From: JAJRVM01 sp041752115
Lineage (GTDB): Bacteria; Planctomycetota; Planctomycetia; Pirellulales; Pirellulaceae
Reading direction: 5' to 3'
NCBI GenBank assembly: GCA_041752115.1
Contig: JBGSHS010000361.1
Coordinates: 12,411-76,410 of the forward strand
Length of the DNA: 64,000 nt
The notes beneath the pieces were generated by a model. The model saw nothing but the letters and a program-made list of their open reading frames with translations. It was not told where the DNA came from and did not search any database. Shown here in pieces: positions 9,317 through 18,781 of this stretch. A program made the position numbers and the translations under genes. Every line of letters begins with the position of its first letter. Within the stretch, counting starts at the first letter, position 1.

Positions 9317-9583
9317 GAACGACGCCTTCACGGCGACAAGACTCCACTCCTAAGGCCGAGTGGTTGGGCAGCGTTGAGAACTCTCTCAATCCATACGCTG
9401 AAGGGAACCGGAGATCAATGCCGCGTCAAGCGAGGCCAATCGCGCTGCCATGATCCCTGATGTCGGGGTACGATACAAGTCCGACTTGGAGTCCAGCTTC
9501 TCAGCCGCAGAAGAATTAGATGCTCCCGAGGCGCCCTGGTCAAGACCTCAGCTGGTCCCCGACGCAGAAGGCACCCTGGGAAT

Positions 9584-10450
9584 TCAGGGACGTGGTTCCT
9601 GCCGGGACTCCGAACTCCCGGTTACCATCCTGCGGGACGGCCCTGCCCGAGCAATGACATAGTCGAGAATGGCGCTGGCGTCGTCGAAAGTCGTGACATG
9701 CCCAGCCGCCTCGCGGTGGATGTGCAGCACCGGCTTGCCAAGCCGAGAGAGTATCTCCGCCAGCCGAGCCACGCTCTGTGGCGGCACCGCCGTGTCCTGG
9801 CCCGACGTGGTGACCGCCACCGGCATCGAGAATTTCTCCGGCCAGTACTCAGCGCTGCGCCGTTTGTACTCCAGCGGCACTTCAGCTTTCGTGCCACCGA
9901 AGGAGGCTTGAATCGCCTCCTGGAAGTTCTCGTATTCCAGCAGGTTGGCCGTGCCGTTCATCGCCGCGACACCATCAATCAAATCGGGATGCATACAGGC
10001 AAACGACAGACTTGCCGTCGCTCCCATGGATCCGCCACAGAGAAACACTTGATCAATCCGGTATTGCGAACGCAGGTCCGTGATAATCTGCAGCAGATCC
10101 GCTTCGGCCAAAGGCCCCATCCAGGAGGTCGTCGCGCGGTAGTCGGGCGAAACGAAGATCATGTTGTGTCGACGAGCAACTTCACGTGCCGCTCGACATT
10201 CGTCGCGCGGGTCCTTCACGAACTGCCAACGGTCTGAACCATGCCCGTGCAGCGCAATCAGCACGTCATGAGCAACTGTCTTCTCGAACGATGGCGGGAA
10301 GAGCAGAACATACTGCTGAGTGCTTCCATCCGCGGTCGCGACAAAAGAAACATCCGAGACCACAGGCTCCTGGGCCAGGCCCTGCGTTCCCTTCACCAGC
10401 GACAGCGTCGCAATAACCGTACACATCCGGTGAGCGAAGTGATGAAACAT
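9584..10450 (-). CDS. Exported alpha/beta hydrolase (esterase/PHB-depolymerase type)
   Basis: ATG 10450 has GGAG nine bases upstream and begins a signal peptide (residues 1-27); 288 residues. The open frame runs further upstream, but that part has no family features. The alpha/beta hydrolase fold is clear: oxyanion region LIALHGHGSD near residue 65, nucleophile elbow CGGSMGA with Ser141, an acid candidate in SGQDTAVPP, and catalytic His251 in AAGHVTTF. The core resembles feruloyl-esterase or depolymerase-like hydrolases that cut acyl esters outside the cytosol. The last 25 residues are basic and Ser-rich without similarity. The substrate is unknown. Confidence 0.8.
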   Translation of the reverse strand: MFHHFAHRMCTVIATLSLVKGTQGLAQEPVVSDVSFVATADGSTQQYVLLFPPSFEKTVAHDVLIALHGHGSDRWQFVKDPRDECRAAREVARRHNMIFVSPDYRATTSWMGPLAEADLLQIITDLRSQYRIDQVFLCGGSMGATASLSFACMHPDLIDGVAAMNGTANLLEYENFQEAIQASFGGTKAEVPLEYKRRSAEYWPEKFSMPVAVTTSGQDTAVPPQSVARLAEILSRLGKPVLHIHREAAGHVTTFDDASAILDYVIARAGPSRRMVTGSSESRQEPRP

Positions 10451-10977
10451 CGGCGTCTGCTCCAGGGAGGGCAGGGAATTACCTGTTTCGTTGTGCGCCC
10501 TCGAACTACCATTGATTTCACCCCGGTGTCCGTGAAGCTGGCACATCGTCGCGTTCAACTCACGGGGGATCGTCCAATGCTTCGTGCTCGACTGCGGATC
10601 CATCGTTCTGACAACCGTCGATTGTAGTGTCATCCGAGGGAGCAGTGCGGCGGAATCACACCATGATGCGGGGCCGCCATTACTTCGGCGCGCGGAGCCG
10701 ACTTGTCTTGAACCTCTGCCAGGCAAGATCAGACTGCGAGAAAGATGGCCAGACCACGTCCGTTAGCAGAAGCTGCGCGAAGCGTTCGCCGAACATCAAG
10801 AACTCCAGCTCGGACGGCACCGAGTCCACTGGCTGGGTGGAACCAGAATTCATCACCACGCGAACGAACGCGAGGCACGATCGATCCAAAGAAAGCAAGA
10901 ACGACAAATCCGCTTCGGGCGCATACGACGAGCACCCGAAGCGTCTTACCGTGTCTAAGCCACTCGAAGGGCAAGAA
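10451..10977. other. Intergenic region, no convincing gene
   Basis: About 530 bases between the hydrolase and the RRM gene, both on the minus strand. Several overlapping frames are open, one of them very basic, but none has a ribosome site plus family resemblance. It would carry the 3' UTR of the RRM mRNA and the hydrolase promoter. Confidence 0.4.
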
Positions 10978-11289
10978 TCAATAGCGATTGCGACGGCCAC
11001 CACCACCACCGCCCCCACCGTTGCCGCTGCGGCCCGGTGACCGCTCGGCACGAGGCCGGGCTTCGTTGACCGTCAAAGGACGGCCTTCGTAGTCCTTACC
11101 GTTCAAAGCGTCAATGGCCGCCTCACCACCGTTGTCCATTTCCACAAAACCAAACCCGCGCGAACGGCCGGTGTCGCGATCCATGACGACCGATGCCGAC
11201 GTAACCGTGCCATACTGCTCGAACAGACTGCGCAACGTGTCTGAAGTCACTTTGAAGGAGAGGTTACCAACGTACAGATTCTTGCTCAT
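10978..11289 (-). CDS. RRM-domain RNA-binding protein
   Basis: ATG 11289 has AAGGG at seven bases, whereas the ATG at 11295 directly abuts that site; 103 residues. A single RNA recognition motif spans residues 1-80, with RNP2 LYVGNL and RNP1 RGFGFVEM and the usual aromatic residues. A glycine-rich, Arg-containing tail (SGNGGGGGGGGRRNRY) follows. This is the small bacterial RRM type known from cyanobacteria and planctomycetes, usually linked to RNA chaperoning, cold response or mRNA localisation. A long untranslated stretch lies upstream. The family is certain; the RNA target is unknown. Confidence 0.92.
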   Translation of the reverse strand: MSKNLYVGNLSFKVTSDTLRSLFEQYGTVTSASVVMDRDTGRSRGFGFVEMDNGGEAAIDALNGKDYEGRPLTVNEARPRAERSPGRSGNGGGGGGGGRRNRY

Positions 11290-12510
11290 CGTCATCCCTT
11301 GCGAGCCGATTTGGCTCTGAAAAACACAGCTCTAACGACCACACAACGGTGGTCCCATTTTCGAAGTGAACTCAGCTCAAGCAAGCCGGCGGCATCTGGA
11401 TGAATATCCCGATCAGCTTCCCAACAGCACTCCGACACTTCCTCAACGTGAGGTCGGCGCGGGGTTCTCGAACAGTGCCAGTCGGAGATCTTGAACGCAG
11501 TGAGAACGGATGGCTCAAAGCAGCGGAAGACCTGACGGATCAGTCGAGCGGTGCGGCACTCGTGCGTGCTCTCTTCATTACTTTCCCCCGGGCCCACAAC
11601 CCGAAGGAACCAGAGATTATAGCAGCAGTTCGGTCGCGAGCTAGAGCATTTCCCACCCTTTCTTGCTGGATTTGACCCGTTTTTCACGCCCCCTCTCGTC
11701 GACCGACTGCCACCGGCTTCACAGCGCTGGTGAACCGTTTTCTCCTGATCAAGAAATCGTGTCGAAACACGCTCCTACGTCCGACGGTCAGATTCTCCAC
11801 CGCAAATCCCCACTCCGCACCGGGGGAGTGTCACGATCCGCCAGCGGCTCCCTCTTGCGAGAGCGCGGGATCGGATTATCTGCTCATCCACGCGATCGCA
11901 GGGAGAGCCGGGTTCCTCGGCGTTCCTCCGGTGGTGTGAATCCTCGGTGGCCGCACGTATCGTGGAGAATTAGTCCACATGGTGGTATATAAACACATCC
12001 AAAAGTATGGCTTTACTCGAATCCCCGTCTACGAAAACCAAGTAGAGCGATGGCGGTTGTGCGGCGGAGTCGAATGGCTTAGCCAGCGATACGATCGGTC
12101 GGATGCCGTCATCGGCAACGACCGCAGTCGTGCCGGCAGCAATGGGGAGTCTGGCATCCAGGGGTGCGGATCACGTGCAGGCATAACTGGCACGCCCAAC
12201 CAACCGGTTCCATCAACCGGCGTGTTTGGGCTCGCGGGCCGTCTCTGCACCGCTGCTTCTGCCACGCGGCCTGGTGCTGGCCTCGTTTGCCTGGCATAAC
12301 CGGCGCAGGTGGTTCGACAGCCGGGCAATTCATCCATCCCCGTCGAAGGCGTCACAACCGTCGCGTCGCTTCTTGTCGATGACAGCTACGATGTCGGGCG
12401 ATATCCGGGTGCGTCATGCGCATTGTTGGCGTCACGCCCGTCGCGAGTTCGACCATGCATGGCTGCGGTCTGTGACCATTCTGACGGTTATTCCACACGG
12501 ACGGACTTAA
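11290..12510. other. Long gene-free interval (1.2 kb)
   Basis: It lies between the divergently transcribed RRM gene (minus) and porin gene (plus). Short frames exist on both strands but lack family features and ribosome sites. A possible weak stem (CACGCC near 12191 with GGCGTG near 12218) is seen. The stretch next to the RRM gene may be a long 5' leader. Confidence 0.4.
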
Positions 12511-13824
12511 GTGGTACGTCACTTGTCTGCTCGACTGCCCTTGGCGATGTTGCTCTTCGCCCTGACGCTACCTGAGGCGAACGGAGGGCGGTTTCAGCGC
12601 TACCCTGACTCACCGGATGGGGAAGCCGCGTCAGCCCAGCCGGCGCGCGCATCCGAGGGTGTCGATACGGAAGCGAGTCGGAATCGGTTGGCTGAAAATC
12701 TCGCCGATGAGCAGCAAGCCGATGCCAATGATGTGCCTCCCGGGCTGCTGGGCTGGCCGCTGCACGGAGGTGATGAAGTGCGTGCCGAGTACATCTATAC
12801 ATCGGATCTGTTCTGTCAGACGCGTGGCGGCTTGCGCACGCGCGACGGCCTCCGGTACCTCGGACTACTGGATGTGGCGGTGACCGCCGATCTTGAGCAG
12901 TTGGAACTTGGGCCCGGCGGAACGATCTTTCTCCTGGGGGAATTCTCGCACGGAGAGGGACTGACCGAACGATTCATTGGCGACATACAATACCTCGATA
13001 ACATTGACGCGGGCTATGATCTGCACCAGATGAGCGAGTTCTGGTGGGAGATGTCTCTGATAGGTGACTCGTTGACCGCACGTTTTGGCAAGCAGGACGC
13101 CAACGCGATGTTCGGTTTCTTGGATCTGGGAGGGGATTTCGTCAACTCTTCCTTCGGTATGCCGCCGAACATCCCCATGCCTGCCTGGCCGAATCAGGCG
13201 ATGGGAGCCGTCGTAATGCTCAGTCCAGTCGAGTCGGTCGATCTTGCTTGTGGTTTGTTTGACGGAGCGGCGGACGGAGGTGGATGGGGCTTCTCTGGCA
13301 CAGGGATCACATTCACCATTGGCGAAGCGAGCTGGAGTTGGAGCTTGTTCGGCGAATTCCCGGGCGATGTGCAGGTGGGCGGCTGGTATCACAGTGCGGG
13401 TTACGAGCATCTGCGCACCGGCCGGTTTCATCCCGGCCACTATGGATTCTATGCCGGTGGAGAACAGATGCTGGTGCGTGAAGAGATCACGGATCCCACC
13501 AACGATCAGGGGCTGGGGATCTTTGCACAGTACTCGTGGGCCCCTGCTGAGTACAGTGAGATCTCGCGGTATTTCGGGGCCGGTCTCGTCTACAAAGGAC
13601 TTCTTCGTGGGCGTGACGAAGACATCGCTGGACTGGGGGTCGCTGTGGTGGACATCAGCGACTTCCTGGAAGTCGACGACAGCGAAGTCGCGATCGAGGC
13701 CTTCTACAAGTGGATCGTGTCACCTTGCATCGCAATTCAACCCGATCTGCAGTACATCCAGAATCCCTCCGGCGAACTTCCCGATGCGTTGGCAGTGGGG
13801 CTGCGTTGCGAATGGTTGCTCTGA
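12511..13824 (+). CDS. OprB-type carbohydrate porin
   Basis: 437 residues from a GTG immediately after an in-frame stop; the ribosome site is weak. Residues 1-26 form a signal peptide. A low-complexity linker (about 27-85) is followed by a beta-barrel domain (about 90-437) with alternating aromatic strands, features such as ARFGKQDANAMFGF, MPPNIPMPAWPNQAMGA and GIFAQYSWAP, and a terminal strand ending CEWLL. This matches carbohydrate-selective OprB-like porins of planctomycetes, which sit in the outer membrane and pass sugars. It is monocistronic; a small membrane protein gene converges on it. Confidence 0.85.
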   Translation: MVRHLSARLPLAMLLFALTLPEANGGRFQRYPDSPDGEAASAQPARASEGVDTEASRNRLAENLADEQQADANDVPPGLLGWPLHGGDEVRAEYIYTSDLFCQTRGGLRTRDGLRYLGLLDVAVTADLEQLELGPGGTIFLLGEFSHGEGLTERFIGDIQYLDNIDAGYDLHQMSEFWWEMSLIGDSLTARFGKQDANAMFGFLDLGGDFVNSSFGMPPNIPMPAWPNQAMGAVVMLSPVESVDLACGLFDGAADGGGWGFSGTGITFTIGEASWSWSLFGEFPGDVQVGGWYHSAGYEHLRTGRFHPGHYGFYAGGEQMLVREEITDPTNDQGLGIFAQYSWAPAEYSEISRYFGAGLVYKGLLRGRDEDIAGLGVAVVDISDFLEVDDSEVAIEAFYKWIVSPCIAIQPDLQYIQNPSGELPDALAVGLRCEWLL

Positions 13825-13902
13825 CGGACGCCCTTGACACTTCGGCTGCGGCGCGACACGACGCCACTTGAGGTTCCTGCCGCGAATGTGGTCTCCGCCG
13901 TT

Positions 13903-14184
13903 TTACGCTCTCCCCTTTGTGACATCAGGCACTGTGGATTGGTGCGGGTTGTCGGGGACTGACTGGCGCTGGGCAGCTGGCACGACGGTGGGGCGGTGTT
14001 GCCATCGGACCGATTGTGCCGGCTGTACCGATTTCGTCGCCCGCTGATAGAAGTGACTCGTGCGATTGCGCAGATGATACCGCGCGGCAATCTGGGTTCC
14101 GCTTCCTTGGTTCGACATGCCTCCGCCCAGTAACGCGATCAGGAAGAGACAGATACCCAGGAAAATGACGAGGGGGCGATCCAT
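13903..14184 (-). CDS. Small single-span membrane protein
   Basis: ATG 14184 has GAGGAG about ten bases upstream; 93 residues. Residues 4-24 (LVIFLGICLFLIALLGGG) are one membrane segment near the N-terminus. The rest is a basic, Gln/Ser-rich tail that is probably soluble. No known family. The good ribosome site and the clean hydrophobic segment support a real gene. Confidence 0.55.
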   Translation of the reverse strand: MDRPLVIFLGICLFLIALLGGGMSNQGSGTQIAARYHLRNRTSHFYQRATKSVQPAQSVRWQHRPTVVPAAQRQSVPDNPHQSTVPDVTKGRA

Positions 14185-14382
14185 GAGGGCAGATCTCCTC
14201 AAACAGGGAGCTCGCATTGGAACAGGAAAGCACTTGTCTCAGTATGATCCGCTGCAGCAGTTCAGCAATACCGCCAGAATGGGGATCTCGTCCGTCATCG
14301 GTACTTACCGACGACGGTGTCGTCAGGGCGCTGCGGTATTTCCATTCCAAGTGCCACGTCAGCAGGTGTCGTTCCCCTGAGC

Positions 14383-15375
14383 GACGTGGACACCTATCGT
14401 TTTGATCTGGTCAACGTAGCGCGACAGGTACTGGCGAATCATGCCGCGACGCTGCACCAACGTCTCGTGCGAGCACATCGCGCGGCGGACGCGGCGGCAT
14501 TTCGTCTGGCCAGCGACGATTACCTGCAGTTGATTCGCGATCTCGAGGAACTGCTCGCCACGCGATCGGAGTTCCTACTGGGATGCTGGTTGGCCGATGC
14601 CCGGCGGTGGGGTGATACTGAGCAGGAGAAATGCCGATGTTTGTGGAACGCACGCCGAGTACTCACGCTCTGGGGCGAAGGGCCCGCTATCGATGACTAT
14701 GCCGGCAAGCAATGGGCCGGCATGCTGAGCGGCTATTATCTGCCGCGCTGGCAGCAGTATTTGGAGCACACAGCCAACGCCATCGAACGAGCCGAACCGG
14801 TCGACACGCAGCGTCTGGACAGTGAGCTGCGTTCATGGTCGCGGACGTGGTCCGATGACGACGCGCAGTATGCAACCGAACCAAGTGGGGATAGCATTGC
14901 AGTCGCAGCGCGACTGTGGGAGAAGTACGGGATCCCCATCTCCCAGCCCGATGCGGTCAGCTTGACCACAGGCAAACCGGCGTCCTGCTCGCACTCGCTA
15001 CCCGCTTTCCCCGCACATTTGGCCAATGATGGCTGGAGCAACAACACGGATCAATTCTGGGCCACCGATAGCCATGCGCACGCGGAGCCGGCGTGGTGGT
15101 GCGTCGATCTGCAGCAGGTCACTCCCGTCGGGCGAGTGGTGGTGGTCGGTTTCTATGGCGACTCGCGTCACTATGGCTTCAGCGTGGAGTGCTCCGCCGA
15201 TGGTCAGCAGTGGAACCTGGTGGCTGATCTGCGGGACAACCAGGAACCATCCACATCGGCCGGGTATGTCTGTCGCTTTGCTCCCCAGTTGGCACGATAC
15301 ATCCGAGTCACACAGACAGCCAATTCGGCCAACAGCGGTCGTCATCTGGTGGAAGTGATGGCCTATGAGCAGTGA
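14383..15375 (+). pseudogene. 3' remnant of a GH89 alpha-N-acetylglucosaminidase with F5/8-type C domain
   Basis: About 330 codons are left. They begin abruptly with DVDTYRFDLVNVARQVLANH, a C-terminal motif of NAGLU (GH89) enzymes, and continue with FLLGCWLADARRWG, NARRVLTLWG and MLSGYYLPRWQQYLE. A discoidin/F5-8C-like carbohydrate-binding domain follows (about 14940-15375, ending YIRVTQTANSANSGRHLVEVMAY). Intact GH89 enzymes exceed 700 residues with an N-terminal domain and a TIM barrel; neither is upstream, where the small membrane protein and the porin lie. No signal peptide or ribosome site exists for the fragment. It is therefore most likely a truncated, dead gene that still reads cleanly, suggesting a fairly recent deletion. 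Confidence 0.75.
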
Positions 15376-15534
15376 ATGCCGAGGAAGCGCGGCGGACGCA
15401 GGGGCTGCTTCACTTCGGCGACGTGAATTCCTGTCTGGACTGTGCAGCGAGCGGGCCACGGCTGGACCGATCGGGGTGACGGAGGGGATTATTGCATCAC
15501 GAGTTACCGGTGCGATCGTCACCGTGCGCAAGGT

Positions 15535-16920
15535 CTACCAGCGGGTCATCGCGGCGCGTTCGAGCCGCAACACGATGCTGCCGTCGTGGAACACGCTGAC
15601 CGTGCCGGTCGATTGACTGACCGTAATGGCCAGCGCGCGGGTATCGGCGGTAATTCCCGCGGCAGCTTGATGGCGAGTCCCCAGGCCGCCGGGAAGATCG
15701 TTGACGCGTGATTCGGGAATCAGATACGTGCCGGCCGCCATGGCGGTACCGCTATCATCGATGATAAAGGCGCCGTCCAGTTGTGAGAATTCCTTGATCG
15801 TCTCGGCCAGACTCGGATCAAGGACATTACGCAGTCGACGAGGAATGCCGTAGAAAGGATTCAAGACAAGCTGCTGCGCATGGCGAAGAACGCCGCGGCT
15901 GTCACCGACCACAAACATGGCACCGATCGGCTGTCCCTCCCGACCCTCCGATCCGATCTCCACCGCCAGCGACAGCACGCGCATGATCACCGCCGGCGAG
16001 ATCGATCGGTTGCTGCCGGCCGCGCGTCCGGAGAACACGGCGTGAAAATGGGCTCGTGGTCGGGTCACCGTAATACTGTCCAGCGGCTGCCCGGGGAGGC
16101 CGGTTACACACACCACATCCATGGCGACGGTGACGAGCCCTTCTGCGGCGGCGAGCAGCAAGCCCAGGTTGGCGCGGTCGAGTCGCGCGAGGGCCGCGTG
16201 CGGGATCTTGAAGAGATGCGTTGCCGCCCGCTGCACCTTCAGTTCGTCAGCACTGTTGCTGGTGACGATCAACAGGGGACCTTGCCAGTTCACCAGCGAC
16301 GACCAAGGCACGCAGGCTGAGGTGTCCACGGCGACCAGCAGGGCCTGTGCTTCGAGAGACTTAGCGAGTTCGGCAGCGTGGTGGATCAGAAGCCCATTCA
16401 ACAGCGGTACGTTTTGACCGGGACAGGGCCGGTCGGCTGTGCTTCGGATGGCACGCTGCGAAAGGAGTCGGGAAATCGCGGCGACGTTGGTGGCATTCAC
16501 CAGCGCCTGCGGCAAATCCGCCGCCTGCAGCAACTCGGCAATACGGGCCAGCAGTTGGAGATGAATGCTCTGTCCCTGTTTGCCGACGACCAGCAGCACG
16601 ATCAAGTGCACGATATCGCCCGCAGCGCCGTACTGGACCCCCGTGCGACTGCGTCCCAGGACCAGCCGGTAGTTTCCGTCCCAGTTGATGGCGGCGTGGG
16701 GGAGTGCCATATCGGGGGCAATCACGGTCTGTGCCGCTGCTTCACGCGCTTCAATGGCTTCCACGACGCTGTCCACGCTCACCCCCTCCTCCTGCCAGCT
16801 CCCTGCCTGGACCAACTCCAACACGGCACCACCGCGCGTTGTGGAGTTTAGTTCGATGGTTCGCATGTGACGGACCAGGTCGTCCATATCCACGACAGGT
16901 ACCTCGCGCTGGTCAGGCAT
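15535..16920 (-). CDS. Three-domain diadenylate cyclase: PTS EIIA-like, pyruvate-kinase-C-like and DAC domains
   Basis: 461 residues. Residues about 5-150 resemble fructose/mannitol-type PTS EIIA, with the phospho-acceptor context ALPHAAI (His75). Residues about 165-300 (LLIHHAAELAKSLEAQALLVAVDTS, then LLIVTSNSADE) resemble the pyruvate kinase C-terminal alpha/beta domain. Residues about 330-455 are a DisA_N/DAC domain with DGA at 382-384 and GTRHQAAAGI at 414-423, plus ALAITVSQSTGTVSVF. DAC proteins condense two ATP to c-di-AMP. The canonical RHR motif reads RHQ here. There are no membrane segments, so this is a cytosolic cyclase possibly controlled by phosphorylation or metabolites through its front domains. 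It is monocistronic. The DAC assignment is firm, EIIA is good, and the middle domain is by resemblance. Confidence 0.82.
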   Translation of the reverse strand: MPDQREVPVVDMDDLVRHMRTIELNSTTRGGAVLELVQAGSWQEEGVSVDSVVEAIEAREAAAQTVIAPDMALPHAAINWDGNYRLVLGRSRTGVQYGAAGDIVHLIVLLVVGKQGQSIHLQLLARIAELLQAADLPQALVNATNVAAISRLLSQRAIRSTADRPCPGQNVPLLNGLLIHHAAELAKSLEAQALLVAVDTSACVPWSSLVNWQGPLLIVTSNSADELKVQRAATHLFKIPHAALARLDRANLGLLLAAAEGLVTVAMDVVCVTGLPGQPLDSITVTRPRAHFHAVFSGRAAGSNRSISPAVIMRVLSLAVEIGSEGREGQPIGAMFVVGDSRGVLRHAQQLVLNPFYGIPRRLRNVLDPSLAETIKEFSQLDGAFIIDDSGTAMAAGTYLIPESRVNDLPGGLGTRHQAAAGITADTRALAITVSQSTGTVSVFHDGSIVLRLERAAMTRW

Positions 16921-17279
16921 TGTGTGAGTGGCATGTCCGCTCCGCCGAACGGCGATTGGTGACCGCGGATTCGTATGAGCATGATTCCAGAAGCGAATTC
17001 CACTCCGCGGACCGACGTCATCTCGTTAATAGTATCAAGCCAGAGGATGTGTGGGGTCGTCTTTTTCGGATATTCCGCGTCATCGGTAGTGGGCAGCGTC
17101 ACGAAAATGTAGTCAAATCAGTGATGTCGACGGGCACGAGATGCGAAACGCCTTTGCTGGGCCGTGATGGCGCAGCGGATGCCACCCGGACACGGCCCAC
17201 CCCCTGCATTCCCCCGTCCTGCGAATCCACCCCGCTGCTGCGAAGCAAGCGTTCCTGCCGTCATGTGAGGTTAAGGCCA
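16921..17279. other. Divergent promoter region
   Basis: About 360 bases separate the diadenylate cyclase (minus) from the aminotransferase (plus). The region must hold both promoters. The plus-strand frame is open through it, but no family similarity begins before ATG 17280. GAGGTTAAGG lies just before that start. Confidence 0.45.
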
Positions 17280-18641
17280 ATGAGTCAGAACAAAACGAAC
17301 CGTCGAGAGTTCCTGGGCACCGTCGGCGCCATGGGCGCTGCTTCCGTCATCGCGGGGTCGGCTGTGGCGTCTCCGCTGGCCAAAGACAGCCCGCAGCTGG
17401 CCGTCGATGGTGGAAAGCCGGTCCGAGAAGAGACGTTGTATTCACAACCCTATGGGCCGCAGTTCTATGACGACGTTGAGAAGCAGGAACTGATCGATGT
17501 GCTCGAATCACGCAACCCCTTCCGGTGGTGGAAGGACGAATCCAAGGTGCTGCAATTCGAGCAGGCGTATGCCAAACATATCGGCGTCAAGCATGCGTTG
17601 GGCGTCACTTCGGGTACCACCGCTCTGTTTACGGCCGTCGCGGCGCTTGGCATCGGGCCGGGCGACGAAGTGATCCTGCCTGCCTGGACCTGGTATGCCG
17701 ACTACGATGCGATCGTTCTGGCCGGAGCACTCCCTGTGTTCGCCGAAATTGACGAATCGTTCGACATCGATTCTTCGGACATTGAAGCGAAGATCACGCC
17801 GCGTACCAAGGCGATCATGGCAATCCACCTGCAGGGGTGTCCGGCGGATATGGATCCGATCCTGGAGATCGCCAAGAAGCATGACCTGCGGGTGCTGGAA
17901 GATTGTGCCCAGTGCCTCGGTGGTAAATACAAAGGGAAGTACGTTGGCTCGATGGGAGATATTGGCATTAACAGCTTCCAGTTGAGCAAGAGCATTACGG
18001 CAGGTGAAGGAGGAGCGGTCGTCACCAACGACGCGGAACTGTTTGAGCGTGCGCTTCGGTTCCACGATGTGGGCTCGCTGCGATCCCCCTACACGGAGGA
18101 GCTCAATGGCGGCCTGCTGGCTGCGTTCGCTTCGTGCAATTTCCGCATGAATGAGTTCACTGGCGCGGTGCTCAAAGGACAACTCACGAAGTTGGAGACG
18201 ATCTGCAGTGGCTTGCGCAAGAACTACCGCGCGGTGCGCAAGGGGATCGCGGACCTGCCGGGCTTGAAACTCCGCAAGACTCCCGATGTCCAAGGTGATC
18301 TGGGGGTCGGCGTGTTTCTGGAATTCGACAGCGAAGAGCGACGCGACAACTTTTTGCGGGCGTTGCGTGCCGAGGGCATTGCGGCGTCAGGACCCGGAGG
18401 TTCGGCGATCCTGCCGATCGACGAACGAATTGAAAACAAGGTCACGGTGCACGCCGCCTGGCCTTCGTTCACGAGTCCGGAAGGGCAAGCGATTCAATAT
18501 GGAGCACAATGCTGTCCGCGTACGATTGACATTCTCAGTCGAGCGGGCGGCGTGATCATGGATCCCAATTTCTCGTCGCAAGACGTGCAGGACATCATCA
18601 CGGCGATTCGCAAGGTCTATCCCGCCATCATGAAGGCCTGA
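17280..18641 (+). CDS. Tat-exported DegT/DnrJ/EryC1-type PLP aminotransferase
   Basis: ATG 17280 is chosen for its ribosome site and for the Tat leader that follows: RREFLG at residues 8-13, then a Gly/Ala-rich hydrophobic stretch and an ASPLA-like cleavage region. 453 residues. The body is a type I fold sugar aminotransferase: GVTSGTTALFTAV near residue 105, PAWTWYADYDAIVLAGA, EDCAQCLG for the PLP ring, and SFQLSKSITAGEGG with the Schiff-base lysine in place. Such enzymes usually aminate nucleotide-linked keto sugars in the cytosol or use scyllo-inosose-like substrates. Export is unusual for PLP enzymes, but Tat moves folded holoproteins. The downstream neighbour glpD is 140 bases away and may be separate. 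Confidence 0.87.
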   Translation: MSQNKTNRREFLGTVGAMGAASVIAGSAVASPLAKDSPQLAVDGGKPVREETLYSQPYGPQFYDDVEKQELIDVLESRNPFRWWKDESKVLQFEQAYAKHIGVKHALGVTSGTTALFTAVAALGIGPGDEVILPAWTWYADYDAIVLAGALPVFAEIDESFDIDSSDIEAKITPRTKAIMAIHLQGCPADMDPILEIAKKHDLRVLEDCAQCLGGKYKGKYVGSMGDIGINSFQLSKSITAGEGGAVVTNDAELFERALRFHDVGSLRSPYTEELNGGLLAAFASCNFRMNEFTGAVLKGQLTKLETICSGLRKNYRAVRKGIADLPGLKLRKTPDVQGDLGVGVFLEFDSEERRDNFLRALRAEGIAASGPGGSAILPIDERIENKVTVHAAWPSFTSPEGQAIQYGAQCCPRTIDILSRAGGVIMDPNFSSQDVQDIITAIRKVYPAIMKA

Positions 18642-18781
18642 GACTGCCCGTAGCATGTTGGTGAACAGCGCTGACGACTCGGATCGACGCCGAGGCATCG
18701 CGCGCTGAGCCAGTCGCGTGGCCACGGCGAAACCACTGGGACGCACCGGACAGCGTCCCAGGTCTGGTCTGGAGTTTCTGC

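Noticed and set aside
10627..11051. Overlapping basic and hydrophobic frames next to the RRM gene
   Set aside because: They overlap each other and the RRM coding region; the hydrophobic one is the out-of-frame reading of the Gly-rich tail.
11979..12299. Plus-strand open frame of about 106 codons in the gene-free interval
   Set aside because: No ribosome binding site, no similarity, and composition typical of a chance frame.
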